Shown here: positions 32,885-44,573 of the stretch, piece after piece
Numbering within the stretch: the stretch's first letter is position 1
How the letters are laid out: each line of letters starts with the position of its first letter
DNA from: Ophioderma brevispina
Taxonomy: Eukaryota; Echinodermata; Ophiuroidea; Amphilepidida; Ophiodermatidae
Direction of reading: 5' to 3'
Length of the DNA: 64,000 bases
Assembly (NCBI GenBank): GCA_023653785.1
Contig: JAMKCH010002859.1
Location: 59,139 to 123,138, forward strand
Translations under genes and position numbers: made by a program
Notes under the pieces: model-generated
Databases searched by the model: none
Told to the model about the DNA's origin: nothing
The model's input: only the letters and a program-made list of their open reading frames with translations

Positions 32885-33894
32885 AGGTGGGCTATAGAAG
32901 GTCAATGTTTCAGATCACTTCGAACACAGGCTCATTTGATGACTTTAATCACCCTGATCCCACTTTTGAAGAAAAAAAATTAAAAAGTGCGAAAACCAGG
33001 GTGCCCCATCGAAAAATCCAAAATGGCCGTCAAATTGTAAAAAATTTGATTTTTGACCATAACTCATTTATTTTTTGTTCAGTTTGCTTAATTTGGGTAG
33101 CAATACCCATGTTTTGGGGTATTAGGAATCATGCTATGCAACTTTCATCCCACCATAGCCTTTCGTTTTCTTGAAAATGCCATTTTTGCTTAAAATTGAC
33201 CTCTGAGGGCGCTTTCCCATAAAATGCGCATCCAATTGATATGGTGATTTTAACATTCAAAAAGTTTAAGAGAGTTTTATTATTAACACATGCTGAAAAT
33301 TTCACTTGTTTGCGGTTTTACAACTGTAGGCTTTTTAATGTCATACAAATGCCCTCCATTGAAACCCACACGTAAGAAAGTTTGTTGACCCCTGTACATT
33401 CCAATGGGAGTGTTTTCGTCAAATTTTAAATTAATGCCATGGGAAAATGGTAAGTGTTACACTGCTCTAATCTTCAGAAAATGATGCATCAACAATTCTG
33501 ATGATGGCACACCAGTTAAAATTAAAAAACTTTTCATACGATATGTACTTTTTGGGAAAGCTCCATCGCAGTCCAGTTTTAGGCTAAAACTGTCATATCG
33601 AGAAAACGAAAAGTCGTGGTGAGATAGAAACTGCATAGAATGATTCCTTGCAGGCCAAAACATGGGTATTGCCACAAAAATGAAGGTGATTAAACAAAAG
33701 CTTATCGACTTATGGTCAAAAATATGATTTTTGGCCAATTTGGCGGCCATTTTGGATCTTTGTTGGGGCACCCTGGTTTTCGCACTTTTAAATATTTTTT
33801 CTTTGAAAATGGGATAAGCATCAATAAAGTCATCATTTTAGCCTGTGATTGAAGTGATCTGAATCTATGACCCAAATATGACCCTCTATAGCCC
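32885..33894. mobile_element. Foldback element family F, copy 2 (1.01 kb)
   Basis: The left arm starts with GTGGGCTATAGAAGGTCAAT and the right arm ends with GACCCTCTATAGCCCA. Pairing extends about 190 bp inward through the blocks GTTTCAGATCACTTCGA, AATGACTTTAATCACCC-like, AAAAGTGCGAAAACCAGGGTG and AAAATGGCCG.CAAATTG. It shares all its internal landmarks with copy 1 and keeps the longer right arm. No coding capacity. Confidence 0.88.
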
Positions 33895-34049
33895 AAGTTG
33901 AATTTGATGGGGTAAATTTAAGTGTACTGCCTATGATTATTTTCCAAAATTGACGCACCTGAAATATAAAGAAAAACGAAACCAAAATGAAATACACAAT
34001 GAAAATTTTACTTTTGATTTCTAATTAGGTACTCCTTCCAATCAGGGAA

Positions 34050-34350
34050 GCCAGAGGGTGTTTTGAATCAATCCCATGATGCATAGCAATGTGCCTATAC
34101 TGTAGTGTACTAAACACATGTCATGTCAGTACTTAGGGATAAAGAGTGTTCCAAAAGTTTAAGAACCACACTGCAAGACATTTCAGAATCATGCTAAAAA
34201 TTCCCTAACTACTAACGTTTTGTGGGCTTAAATGGGTCAGGGTTTTCATGTATTAAGAATATGATTTTTATTGGATCACATGACCCTATTGAGGTGAAAT
34301 TTCCCAAAAACTGGTGCATTTTGGGATTGACTCAAAACACCGTCAGCAGG
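34050..34350. mobile_element. MITE family G, copy 1 (about 300 bp)
   Basis: The ends CCAGAGGGTGTTTTGAATCA and GACTCAAAACACCGTC-AGCAGG are imperfect inverted repeats, followed inward by CCCATGATGCAT.. and ..TGCATTTTGGGATT. Internal landmarks such as ACTAAACACATGT-, CAGTACTTAGGGATAAA and AAGTTTAAGAACCACA are shared with copy 2 at 44895-45193. Confidence 0.75.
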
Positions 34351-35261
34351 AAAGCTGTGTTATAATGTGTTTCGGAGTTTGGGACAAATTAACAAAAAAG
34401 GCAGTGGTCGGACACATAAAAGCATTAGTTAAATGCCTTTTCCTACAGGTTATTAATTACATACAATTATAGAATAAAAAGTGTCAAATGAATGCATCAA
34501 TAGGACTGGAAAATGGCCACTTGTTACAGGTTGAGACCATTTCGTCGTGTGAGTGTAAGAAAGTCGTAACTGACATTTTGGGTAAAATTTAGTTTTATGC
34601 TTGATTTTGTAAATACAGGTAAAAACAGTGCCAGTCCCAATTTAAAATAAACCAATATTTTAATGAAAGAAAGAAAAAAGCGCACAGAAAACAAAAATTT
34701 GAATACAAACAGCGTTTTCTGCAAAATGAAAATATGCAGATACAACTTTGTTGCACTCATATGACAATTTGTCCCCACATGTTGGGTCAGTGGACATAAA
34801 CATGCACCATGTAGTTAGGAATAATTCTGCTCGCTTCTATACAATAGAGGTATGATTTAAATCATACCACTTTATAGTAGGATTTTTTATTCTTGTCAGT
34901 TCATTAAAAGATTTTGGGGCGTGTCGATGATTCCATTCGTTCTGAGAGATTGTATGCTTTACCCAATCAATACAATAGAAATTCGATGTCACGATACAGG
35001 ATCAGATTAAGGCCTTAATTAAAAAACGTCCCTTTTCTCACGAAGACAATATTACAAGGCAATTTCATTGAATAAATTCCAGACTGCACCAGACTTGAAC
35101 AAACTCTGAAGTATTCAGCAAAAGAAAATGATACAAATAAGTAATTAATACTCAGCAAAGTTCTTTTATCTCAATAAGGAATAATAGAAAATCTGATGGT
35201 TTACATTTATTCGTCTTGTTTCAGAAATAATATTTAACAGCTTGGTCCAATCATTAGGTAT
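34351..35261. other. Unassigned AT-rich stretch
   Basis: No exon, RNA gene or paired repeat is supported between the MITE at 34050 and the TTAA element at 35266. Confidence 0.4.
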
Positions 35262-35265
35262 TTAA

Positions 35266-35625
35266 AGTGACAGGAGGAGATTTTTTTAGGATACGAATTT
35301 CTCTCAAATTTAAATGGATCGGTTGTAGACCCTATACCGAGAACCTTTCGAAGGTTTATTGGACAAACAGGTACAAAAAGAAAACCGCAAACCTTGTTTT
35401 GAACTTGCTTGCTATCGTAATCGTTCCCCATAGAAAACCATGCTTTGACTTTCTGTCGTGCACGACAGAAACTACTAAATCATCATCTTATTACATAAAG
35501 ACGGCGTATTCGGCTTATTCACTTCAGGTGTGATCTAATATATTGGTAAGCATTCCAGATATATAAAAAAACGGGGTTCAACAAAAATTGGGGGCGCTTC
35601 TTTCTGGAAATCTCCTCATGTCTCC
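35266..35625. mobile_element. TTAA-flanked MITE family T, copy 1 (360 bp, piggyBac-like)
   Basis: TTAA lies on both sides (35262-35265 and 35626-35629), and the ends AGTGACAGGAGGAGATTT and AAATCTCCTCATGTCTCC are inverted repeats with a few mismatches. TTAA target sites are the hallmark of the piggyBac superfamily. The centre holds a perfect 16-bp palindrome, CTGTCGTGCACGACAG. Copy 2 at 62743-63100 has the same ends, target and palindrome. Reading frames across it are incidental. Confidence 0.88.
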
Positions 35626-35739
35626 TTAAGAGTTTGGTCACTCATAACAAACTACAATATTTGTGTGGCCTAATTCTCCTCTTCACCCTTCATTCCATTC
35701 TTTGATTGACTCCAAACAAAGGAATCGATAGCGTGTCTC

Positions 35740-35930
35740 CAGGGGTAGAATTTCGTTGCTGAGTGCGAGAATCGGTCTTGATTCCCAACAACAAATTTTG
35801 CGCGAATCGTCTAATTCGCTACTATGTTAATTTCTAAAGTTTATGAGAATAAACATTGATTCACGCAAATCAGTTTACGAGAATCTTTGCGAGAATCGAT
35901 TCTCGGATTCTCGCCGAAATTCTAGCCCTG
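35740..35930. mobile_element. Short hAT-like MITE (191 bp)
   Basis: The ends CAGGGGTAGAATTTCG and CGAAATTCTAGCCCTG are inverted repeats with one mismatch, and an inner pair GAGAATCG/CGATTCTC follows. The flanks share GTCTC, possibly a damaged 8-bp target duplication. A degenerate relative of its right end lies near 24664. Confidence 0.75.
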
Positions 35931-36856
35931 GTCTCAGACAATACGACAATCTATTCAATTGAATTTCGTATGAAGCCTTTACATGTTCGATACAAAAAAG
36001 TTCATATAAAATCGGTTCAAGCATTTTATTTTGTTAAACAAAGTTGAGCATTTCAGCTGTTAATACATGGCTTTTTAGTTTTTGTTCTCAACACATCCCC
36101 TCCAAATAAATTTGTACCATCGACAATATGCATTTACTGACAGGAATAAAAAATCAGACTATATAGTTACATGTATTTTATTTAATAGTAAATATAAGTG
36201 ACTTGTTGCTCTGTACAATGAAATTGAATTTCAGCAGATTTTTATCAGACCTCTTTTTTAATTGAAAAAAAGGTAAATCTACCTTCCCATACCTTGTTGA
36301 TGGCATTTGTTGAATTGTTTCATAGCTGTCACTTAAATTTTTGCTAATGCAGAAAGAATATTTATTTTGTAAAGATCTTGAAGGAGCGGTAATCCATCTT
36401 GTGATGCCTTACTGATAACGTCTATTTTAATTGTGGTTCAGTATTCATTTGTTTGCATGATGCAGAGTGAATATTTTATTTTTGTAAAGATCTTGAGTGA
36501 ATGTTTCTCTAAGTACTCTTTGTTTACACAAAATAAGGATAAGACGCACGATTATGGAAGATTAGGTGCAAAGCATTCTTGAACAGTGAATAGTGTAGTG
36601 CCCTATTTTCACTTCTACTATTTCAAGTTTCTGGATTACTTATTGCTTATTTTTCATATCTAATTTAGACAAGCTGTAGAAATTTGTGTATATTTGATTG
36701 TTATTTTTAACCCCCTGACCACTTATGTATTTTCATAGTGTTTCTGCATGGTTCATTGCATGAAAAACATGTTTGAGTAACCAATTAGAACAGTTTTTAT
36801 CTGTACCTGTTAAATGGATTGAATAATTAAAGGACCTCAGTAGTTGAAGGGATTTG
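35931..36856. other. Unassigned AT-rich stretch
   Basis: A short direct repeat is visible: 'TGCAGA.(A)GAATATTTATTTTGTAAAGATCTTGA' near 36349 recurs in similar form near 36464. Otherwise nothing is supported. Confidence 0.35.
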
Positions 36857-37208
36857 TTAAAGGTGCGTGACTTGATTTTGGTCTGATTTTTCATGTGTTT
36901 TCTCCCTCACATGGAAGCATATCACCAAAACATCTGATCGCAAAATTTGAGTTTAGATAGTAGAAGCAAAAATGTGTACTGAATTGACCCATTGGACAGT
37001 GTGTGTTAATTAATGTTGTTGATCACTTTAGGAGACATTTTGTGTTCATAACATCATAAGGAAACATTTCATGAGCCTTAAATTTTACTGGGATAATGAG
37101 AAAAATTATGACCTTCGTTCCGATACCAAATTCTCAATATTGATGGAAGAAAGTGTGTGTGTGTGTGGGGGGGGGAACGAGGTTGTTAATCATGTCACCC
37201 ACCTTTAA
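36857..37208. mobile_element. TTAAAGGTG-ended MITE (about 352 bp)
   Basis: The left end TTAAAGGTGCGTGACTTGATT and the right end AATCATGTCACCCACCTTTAA are imperfect inverted repeats. A GT run followed by a G run lies at about 37154-37176. The outer AAAGGTGC bases resemble family A, suggesting a related element group. An alternative right end (GCACCTTTAAATTAAGTCAC) lies at about 37410-37430, so the border is not certain. Confidence 0.6.
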
Positions 37209-38889
37209 TAAGGTACAAAAACTATTTAACTTAGATACAGGTTTTGTATGAACAATAACTAGTACTACCCAATCCTCAGCCTCAAACCCACCACTCACAC
37301 CATCAAATATGGTATATCAGATTGTATTAAATAAGATTTTGGAATTAAGGTTTGTTATTGATGGCTTTTCCCATGAAACAAAGAAAAGTATATGTTGTAA
37401 TCTGGTGGGGCACCTTTAAATTAAGTCACCTGAACAAGTGGCCATTATATTACTCAGTAGTAACTAGTAAATACGGAGTGTTGAGTATCTTTGATGATTG
37501 CAAATGTGCTTAAGTGACATTGATATAAGCTCTGTTACCCAATGCAAGAAAAGAGGGTAATCTTGATTGCAAAAAGCCGACTGCATTGGATGCCAGACAG
37601 CAGTTACATTGGGAATGAACTTTTGAATATGCTTATAAGAATGAATATTGCGTCGGTTCAGTATGCAGATGTTTGCATGGTACCTAAAGTAGGTCGTCTT
37701 ATGTGGCTCAGCTGGCGGCTTATGTTAATATCTTAATCTGGCGATTTTTAAGCGGCTTATATTCAGAAATTACGGTAGTCATTTAATGAAACATGATAAG
37801 TTACTATGTTAAGATGTGCAATCTATTCTACACAGCTCATGTAATAAGGTTTAATTACTACTCTGCACTAAACATGTCTAAGCTGGTGAAGGTATTAAAA
37901 GATGTCCAAGGTACTGAAAAATCAATGTTTTTTGTACCAAATTCAGAACAAGAGCCTTTTATGAAATAATAATGCAATTATTTTTAGAATCAAGCACAGA
38001 CCATGAGCTGTCTGGTAGTGTGGACCCCCTCACCGTGGTATCTAATCATGTTTTACAATTCTACAGTGAATAAACAATGTATCAGTTTAAATTTAAACCT
38101 GGGGATTTTCTCCAAAAGTACCAAAATTGATTATTTTTTGTGCTTTGAATACAACTTTTTTATACCATTGACAGGAAAATTCCAAATGGTTGAACCTGGT
38201 GGACAAAATAATTCTTAGTTTCAAATGGCAATTACAAATTTTTGTGAAATTTATTTTGCACAGGGTTCGTTTCTTCCTCTGCCTCATGCCGTATCAATTT
38301 GGTTAAGGAAATTCTGAATATGAAAAACATGATATTGTAGCACCTGTCAAGAACCGCAATTTTAAGATGGTAGTTTTTAAGGCCAAAAGCAAAAAAAAAA
38401 TGTTTCATTGGCAGAAGCATAATTGACTGACCATAATTTTTTTGGAGGGAAAAATTGATCAGTAAAATCACCCAAATGCTTTTTGAAAAATTACAAAAAA
38501 AAATGGACCCAATAGCACACAACATGGTGCTTTTGTATAATAAAACCTCCCAACCATATAATGGTATGTACTCTGCAAATTAAACAATTTATGCTTTTTG
38601 AGAACCTATCTACCTCTCAAAGTAAATTTTGTTTTTAAAGGGTGAACAGTAAAAAGTTAACAAATATAGGTTGATATACTTATCCAATTTTGAGATGCCA
38701 AACAAACATTTTTGTTGGACTGTTTATGCTCTAAAATTACATAGTTTTGCAATTTGGAGAAAACCACCCATTTTGTATCATGAAATTTTTGTGAATTCAT
38801 AATTGTTTACAAAACAGATAACTGTGTATTAAACTGCTAACATAAAATGCTTGATTGTGAAAAAATGTCTTGTCCTCTAATCCTCTGGT
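37209..38889. other. Unassigned AT-rich stretch
   Basis: No supported exon, RNA gene or paired repeat. Short open frames here lack any recognisable domain. Confidence 0.4.
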
Positions 38890-39188
38890 TGAAAGGGGAA
38901 TTAACATCAACTAACAATTAAACTTATTCCAAGACAAGCTAAAATCAAACCAGAACCAAGCTCAAAGCAAGCTCAAACAAAAAAGAAAACAAACAAAACC
39001 ACTTGATAAACTAAGTACTTCACTTGAGTGCCCTCAAGTGGTTCTATTGTTGTTCAAGTGCTTGGTTATTTTATAGCTTGCTTTAGCTTGCTTCAGCTTG
39101 ATATGTGCTTGCTATGTGCTTGTTTCTGCTTGTTTCAACTGGTATTAAGAGGGAATGGTATTGTTATCTGCAGTTAATTCCCCTTTCA
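38890..39188. mobile_element. MITE with GGGGAATTAAC ends and internal AAGC-rich arms (299 bp)
   Basis: TGAAAGGGGAATTAAC at 38890-38905 is a perfect 16-bp inverted match to GTTAATTCCCCTTTCA at 39173-39188. Inside, repeats of CAAGCTCAAAGCAAGCTCAA face AGCTTGCTTTAGCTTGCTTC, and CACTTGAGTG/CCTCAAGTGG lies at the centre, so the element folds through most of its length. The target duplication is unclear. Confidence 0.8.
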
Positions 39189-39389
39189 TTTCAGTGAATT
39201 TAAACAAGATGATTTTTCAAAACCAAGCACTTTATGTTAGCAGTGTTAGCTATTAAGTGCTTATAGTTACTCAAATGGCATCATTACGTTTCCACTCCCT
39301 TAAAACTTTTGGACTATACTATTTAACATTTCGCGAGTATAAAATCACTGGGACAATTTGACCACAACAACTATGGAGTCCAATTTCAG

Positions 39390-39665
39390 GATGCAGGAAG
39401 ACACGCATTGCTCTGGGGGCATCATTACAATGGTGTGATGATCAAAGATGTACTCTTCGCTGTAGAGGTGCTATGGGATATGTTTCATTGCCCCAAAACA
39501 ACTTGCAGGGCTTACAGCACAGTGAATTCCAATTTTGTCAAGTATAGCATGCTCTGTAAACCCTGTGTTGTGTTTGGACCGATTGCAGGGGCAATAAATC
39601 CTATTAAGCGACACTTCTACAGCGACGTAAAACCCCTTAAGTACCTACAGGAAGAAACATACTAG
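39390..39665 (+). CDS. Possible exon of unknown function
   Basis: A 92-codon open stretch follows a CAATTTCAG acceptor-like site. It begins DAGRHALLWGHHYNGVMIKD and ends with DVKPLKYLQEETY and a TAG. Composition is protein-like, with several Cys, Trp and aromatic residues, and it is not low complexity or shared with another repeat in the window. No family was recognised. It could be a terminal exon of an unseen + strand gene, a decayed transposon piece or a chance frame. The nearest gene evidence on this strand is AK9 9 kb upstream, but the sequence does not resemble AK9 blocks that I know. Confidence 0.25.
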   Translation, partial: DAGRHALLWGHHYNGVMIKDVLFAVEVLWDMFHCPKTTCRAYSTVNSNFVKYSMLCKPCVVFGPIAGAINPIKRHFYSDVKPLKYLQEETY

Positions 39666-39669
39666 CAAG

Positions 39670-41111
39670 GTATGTTTGTTGACCATATGAATTTCACAAA
39701 CATTTCATGCATATGGAACTTTCGTACTTTATTGCAAATTTTTCATTATATATAAATTTAATCAATTTTATATTTAGAATTCTTGCAAAGAAATTTATTG
39801 CAAGAAGTTATTTCTTTGTGAAATAAGTTTGGTCTGCACTATTTTTGCATTTGAAAACATGCAGGTATACAAAGTTCTTTAAAGTTTTAATCATTTATAG
39901 TTTTTAAACATTGCAGCATACATATTTTGCAGCATTAAATTAAGTGAGATCTATGCATTCAGAAGTAGAACTAGTATTTTCACATGTATACCTGTCATCC
40001 ACTCGGACCATACGTTGGCAATAACAAAATGAGAGATACAGACAAAAATGTGATGCAGTTTGGGGAACCTATCTGATATTGCACTTGATCAGATTTAAGA
40101 CTGCCTGTCAACTGGCCTTGGGTAGTTTGAGCCATCTGGAAGAGCCAGTGGGAATTAAGCCATTGAGTTGGAAAGGGATTTCAATCATGTTAATGCCCAA
40201 TGGGTGAAGCCTTCATAGAACCCCCGAATAGAATATTTTTGCACAAAATCTATACCACAAAGGGTCATAAACAACAACCCTCTCCCATCCCCACTTATCG
40301 AGCTAATTAAGGCCAATTTTTATTTTATTAAGTATGAAAGAAGCACGTTTAAAAGTCAGACATTTAAAACAAAATTTATGCCAAATCGCAGAAAAAGGGG
40401 GGGGGTGTCCAAAGGGTTCCCCTTGGTCACCTAAGCATTAACCATCATAGCCGTCCACTGGCCGCCCCAGGTTACCAGAACAAAGATCTAGAAAATGGCA
40501 GGTAGACAGTCATGAAAATATCACCTGCAACATCTGATGTTTTTTCTGGAATGCATCACTATAAAAAAAATTAAATATAAGAAATTTATCCCCATGCTCA
40601 TAATCTTAAGCTTGCATCTTGCTAGGAACATGATTTTTTTTTCAACATTTACAAAGTTATTTTTCTACAATATATAGTGATAACTCTGTTTCTTAATTGC
40701 CAACATTGCATGAGTGGAATGGAATAGGTTGTCACAAAATATAGGTATATCCAGTGAGAAAGGTAATATTTTTTATACACATGTCAGTAAAAATCAGAGT
40801 TTTGGAGTATATTTGATACAGAGTCAACTCATTGTGGAAATAAAATGTATTCAGTAGTTGTTATCAAAAGTAAACTGATTATGGGTTTCATGTTTTCAAG
40901 AAATGGTATTTTGTAATTGCATATTTTATTTTTCAGATGTTATAATCTCTCACAGGATAGGGGGTATTCCATGTTGAAATCTCTTCCATCCCTGTGAAAT
41001 ATTAAGGTGAAGTCTTCCACATGGGAGTATAGGTTTCAAGTGGAACGATAGCCCTTCAGATAAGTACATCTGAAATCTGCACTCCCATCTGTGGAAGCCT
41101 TCCGTTAAGTC
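39670..41111. other. Unassigned AT-rich stretch
   Basis: No exon or RNA gene is supported. A G run lies near 40400. Near 41000-41105 'CTTCCACATGGGAGTATAGGTTTCAAGT' faces a reverse match around 'TCTGAAATCTGCACTCCCATCTGTGGAAG', a possible degenerate foldback. Confidence 0.4.
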
Positions 41112-41114
41112 TTA

Positions 41115-41438
41115 AGGTCCGTTCATACGTCATTGCATTGCAGTGCAGTGCTGCAATGCAGCTTACCAAAATTGTTACTGCAATCACTTGCAGTACTGCA
41201 ACAAAGTTAAAATTATTTTAATTGGCGATGCAGCAAGATGCAGTGCGGTGCAGTCAGTGGTGCAGTATGCCAATTTCCTGCAATCCTAAGCAAGTTTACT
41301 GCAATGTACTGCAACCCCTGACCTGCAGTGACCTGGGTTGACCTGCAGTAAATCGATTAGGAGTGCAGCGGAAGTGACGGAACATTGCAGTAAATTTACT
41401 GCACAGCAATGCAGTGCAGTGGAAGTATGAACGGACCT
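41115..41438. mobile_element. TTA-flanked MITE rich in TGCAGT motifs (324 bp)
   Basis: The ends AGGTCCGTTCATAC and GTATGAACGGACCT are perfect 14-bp inverted repeats, and TTA flanks both sides (41112-41114 and 41439-41441), a PIF/Harbinger-type duplication. The interior is crowded with TGCAGT, ACTGCA, GCAATGCA and TTGCAGTA motifs on both strands; the purpose of this internal motif crowding is unknown. No coding frame. Confidence 0.88.
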
Positions 41439-42089
41439 TTACACAGAGGTGGAGTCTTCTACATCTGATGTACGGACTTCAAGAGAATGCATATTCTTTG
41501 AAATTTTTTTAGAAGTTATACCCAGGTGTGTACAATGTTTGTGAAATGTTGAAACATTTTATTGATTGATTGGTAAAACAAAGTCATTCTCCATATCTCG
41601 CACCCACCTGCAATCCTGGCTGAGAGTAATCGGACATTCTAGCCTTAGATGTATGTCCTTTTTGACGTGCAGCTTCAAATGTATGGCAAGAAATTTGAAA
41701 TTGTCTATTTTCTCCCTGTAACTAAAGATTAAGCATTTGTTCTTAACACTAAAATGCAAGATCAGAATCAACTGATATTTTGAGAGTAAACTTTTCTCAG
41801 GGATATCTAGTAAACCACAAAACATATTATAAACAGAAGGATGTGATGGAATAAGCTTTTCTCAGGGATATCTACCAAATCACAAACATAATAAAATGAG
41901 AGGAGGAGTCAGCTCTCTATTATCATTAAACTTATATTTCACAATCAACTATTTATCATGTACATGTATGCAAGGTGTTTTTCCTCCCCAAAATACACTT
42001 CTATCGAGAAAAAATGAGAGAAGTCTGAAAAACTCATGGGCATGTTATTGTTATCAGGAAAAATCAAAGCTTAGAGCATGCCTCCATAT

Positions 42090-42330
42090 GACTAAAGTTT
42101 GCCATATCTGCAGGTTATAGTTCAAAAGCTATGAGTCAAAATAGGTTCAAGGTCACAATGGGGGTAAATGTTCAGATGTATCCGTTCATTATAAAAAATT
42201 GTGTCAAATTGTAAGTCTAATGGTACAGGAGCCAAAAATATACTGGTTGCACCATCATGATATGATATTGCATAATTGGAATGCAAAATGTGCTTGGCGG
42301 CTACAGGGTCTATAGAGGGTGTCTCCTTTC
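42090..42330. repeat. Dispersed repeat related to the 2.24-kb tandem duplication
   Basis: The stretch from 'TGCCATATCTGCAGGTTATAG' through 'GGTTCAAGGTCACAATGGGGG', 'CAGATGTATCCGTTC', 'GTACAGGAGCC' and 'CTACAGGGTCTAT' matches 51415-51640 and 53650-53875 in order. This third copy is isolated, showing that the sequence is a dispersed element and not only a local duplication. Confidence 0.75.
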
Positions 42331-42339
42331 TTTCCTTAT

Positions 42340-43782
42340 CTGCCAATGTCCTTTGCTATATCTCAAAATCAATATAGCAACAAACAACACATTGGCTTGA
42401 TCACATTACAGAGCTTGTAGAAAATCTTGAGAAGTGGCAGAAATTAAATTGGAATGGCTGGCAAAAGTGCAATTTTCAAACAAAAACTATCACAAAAATT
42501 GCTGTATTTGCCATTTCTTGTAGTTCGTAGTTCATATGCAAATGAGTGCACCCAAAGGCAATTTTGGTAAACTCAAAAAAGCATTGAACATACCAGTAGA
42601 TGGCAAGATTTTTCAAGGTAGAGGCCATGCAGCTACCACCGAGTAGACACCGATTACCTCAAACAATCTCAACTCTCTTGAAATAATTTGAGGGACAAAA
42701 ATTATGTGAGGTGGACATTCCATGCATGACCTTCCTCAGCATTAAACTTTTCTTAAAATTATCTATTGCTGTCTGCATTGATGCAGAATTTCTCACTGAA
42801 AGCCCTCTGTTGCACCTAAACCATTCAAGCCTCATTCAACATTGGTTGATGGAGTTTTCTACAATTGTTTTAAGTGTTCCATCAATTCCAAAATAGCAAG
42901 TTGTAGATCAGGTAACAGGTACACTTGTTATTAAATTTCATAGATGATAACCAATTAGCAATAATAACTTGGAATGTAAGGGTGTCACTTGGAATCATTT
43001 TAAAGCTTATACACCAGTTGGACAAATTTCTGAGCATTTAGTTAATTATATCTGCTGTAACAAAGTACCTCAGATTTTCTTGGTTTTTAAATTTGGGTAT
43101 TTTATACCTTGTGATTATATTTTGACTAGGCTATATTTTGGGCTGTTTTAGAATAACTTCAGATTCAATAAAGTAATGGATTGTTGAAAGTTGTTTCTGA
43201 TGTCTACTTTTTAATAGCTAGAGAAATCAATTAAGTTGGAAAAAATAAGAGCTATTGAGCATTTTTTGTAAGAACAAAACAAGCTGTTATTGTACTAAGC
43301 ATATCACTATGAGTTACACTATGCTCATCCACCAAGGACACAGTTCAGTGGGTTTTACTTGTACATACATTGACATGAACTGAACTTGTGTGATCTGGGT
43401 ATCATATATCATACCCAAAAACCAGGTGGAAAATTTCCAAATACACTGGTGAATGGAAGTACTGAACTGTGCCAAGGGAATTGAGATTTTACTAGCTCAT
43501 AGTGTATAGTCCTGTGGTAGGTCCATATGACCTTGCAAAAGAGTCTGCACAAAATGTTTTGATGATTTCTTGGCAACATTGACCTGCTGATTCCAGATCT
43601 TGATGATGCAATTTTGTAATCCTTTTTAAGATAGGGAAAGGGGTAAATTAACAAGGCAAAATTTTGTAAATGTTTCACACAGGGTTCAAAGGTGTATAGA
43701 TAGGTTCATCTAGTTCTAAGAATTAAAAAAGGCTATAGTATCCTATGTCAACAACTGATTGTGTTTGCATGACAGGCCAAAA
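42340..43782. other. Unassigned AT-rich stretch
   Basis: No supported exon, RNA gene or paired repeat; short open frames only. Confidence 0.4.
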
Positions 43783-44097
43783 ACTGTTCAACAATGAGAG
43801 ATTTCACATATCAGGTGTTCCTTAAAAATTGAAAGCATTGTTTTTTTGCATTGAAGTTTTCCCATCCATTTTTCCATAAGCTTAGAATTATTTGATACAA
43901 AACTGAAATTTCAAATTTAATAATGGAGCAAATACGAAATTTAACCTGTTTTATATTGAAATATAAGCAACTCAAACTCAAACTTTTTTTTTAAAGATAT
44001 TTCTTTAGCCAAATACAAGGTAAGAAATCTATTGAGTGTCTAATCGTATGTGAAATCGCTACATATGAAACATCTTGAAATCTTTCGTTGCACCTTT
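43783..44097. mobile_element. MITE family A, copy 3
   Basis: The right end ATCTTTCGTTGCACCTTT and the left CAACAATGAGAGATTTCACA match the ends of copy 1 in the same orientation. Inside, ATCAGGTGTTC, GGAGCAAATACGAAATT, TATTGAAATATAAGCA and GAGTGTCTAATC follow in order. The left end is the more decayed. Confidence 0.75.
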
Positions 44098-44211
44098 AGT
44101 GAATCTTACATGTAATTAATGTCCCATCTTAATTTTGAACCTCGTTCTGTCTTGTAGTCAATAAACTGATGCTGCTGATATTTACAAAATATTAGTCTGC
44201 AGAAAGCACTT

Positions 44212-44573
44212 ATCTCTATACAATGGATTGGAAACCTGGGCTAAGTAATTGAGGCATTGACGGCCATATTGGTAATGCAAAAAGAGCCCAAGCAGGTAAT
44301 TAAGAGCTGGTCATTTACACAAAATGTGTTCCCATTGAAATGTGGATAAGCGATGTAACAGACTACAGAATCAATCCAATTCAGTGAGCTCATTGTATTT
44401 GAAGTTGCGCGCGTATGGGATGGCATGTCTCTAAAACGGGCACCCGGGATACAACTTCTGTTAAACAGGTGTCTCTGGATTGCTATTGTGTTCGATAGAC
44501 TAAGATGTCCGTCAGTTGCTTCATTTATCTAATATGCAATTACTGTTGTGTAGCCAATCCATTGTATAGAGAT
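44212..44573. mobile_element. MITE with perfect 20-bp inverted ends (362 bp)
   Basis: ATCTCTATACAATGGATTGG at 44212-44231 is the exact reverse complement of the sequence at 44554-44573. The interior shows no reading frame of note and no copy elsewhere in the window. The perfect ends point to fairly recent activity; a target duplication was not identified. Confidence 0.8.
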
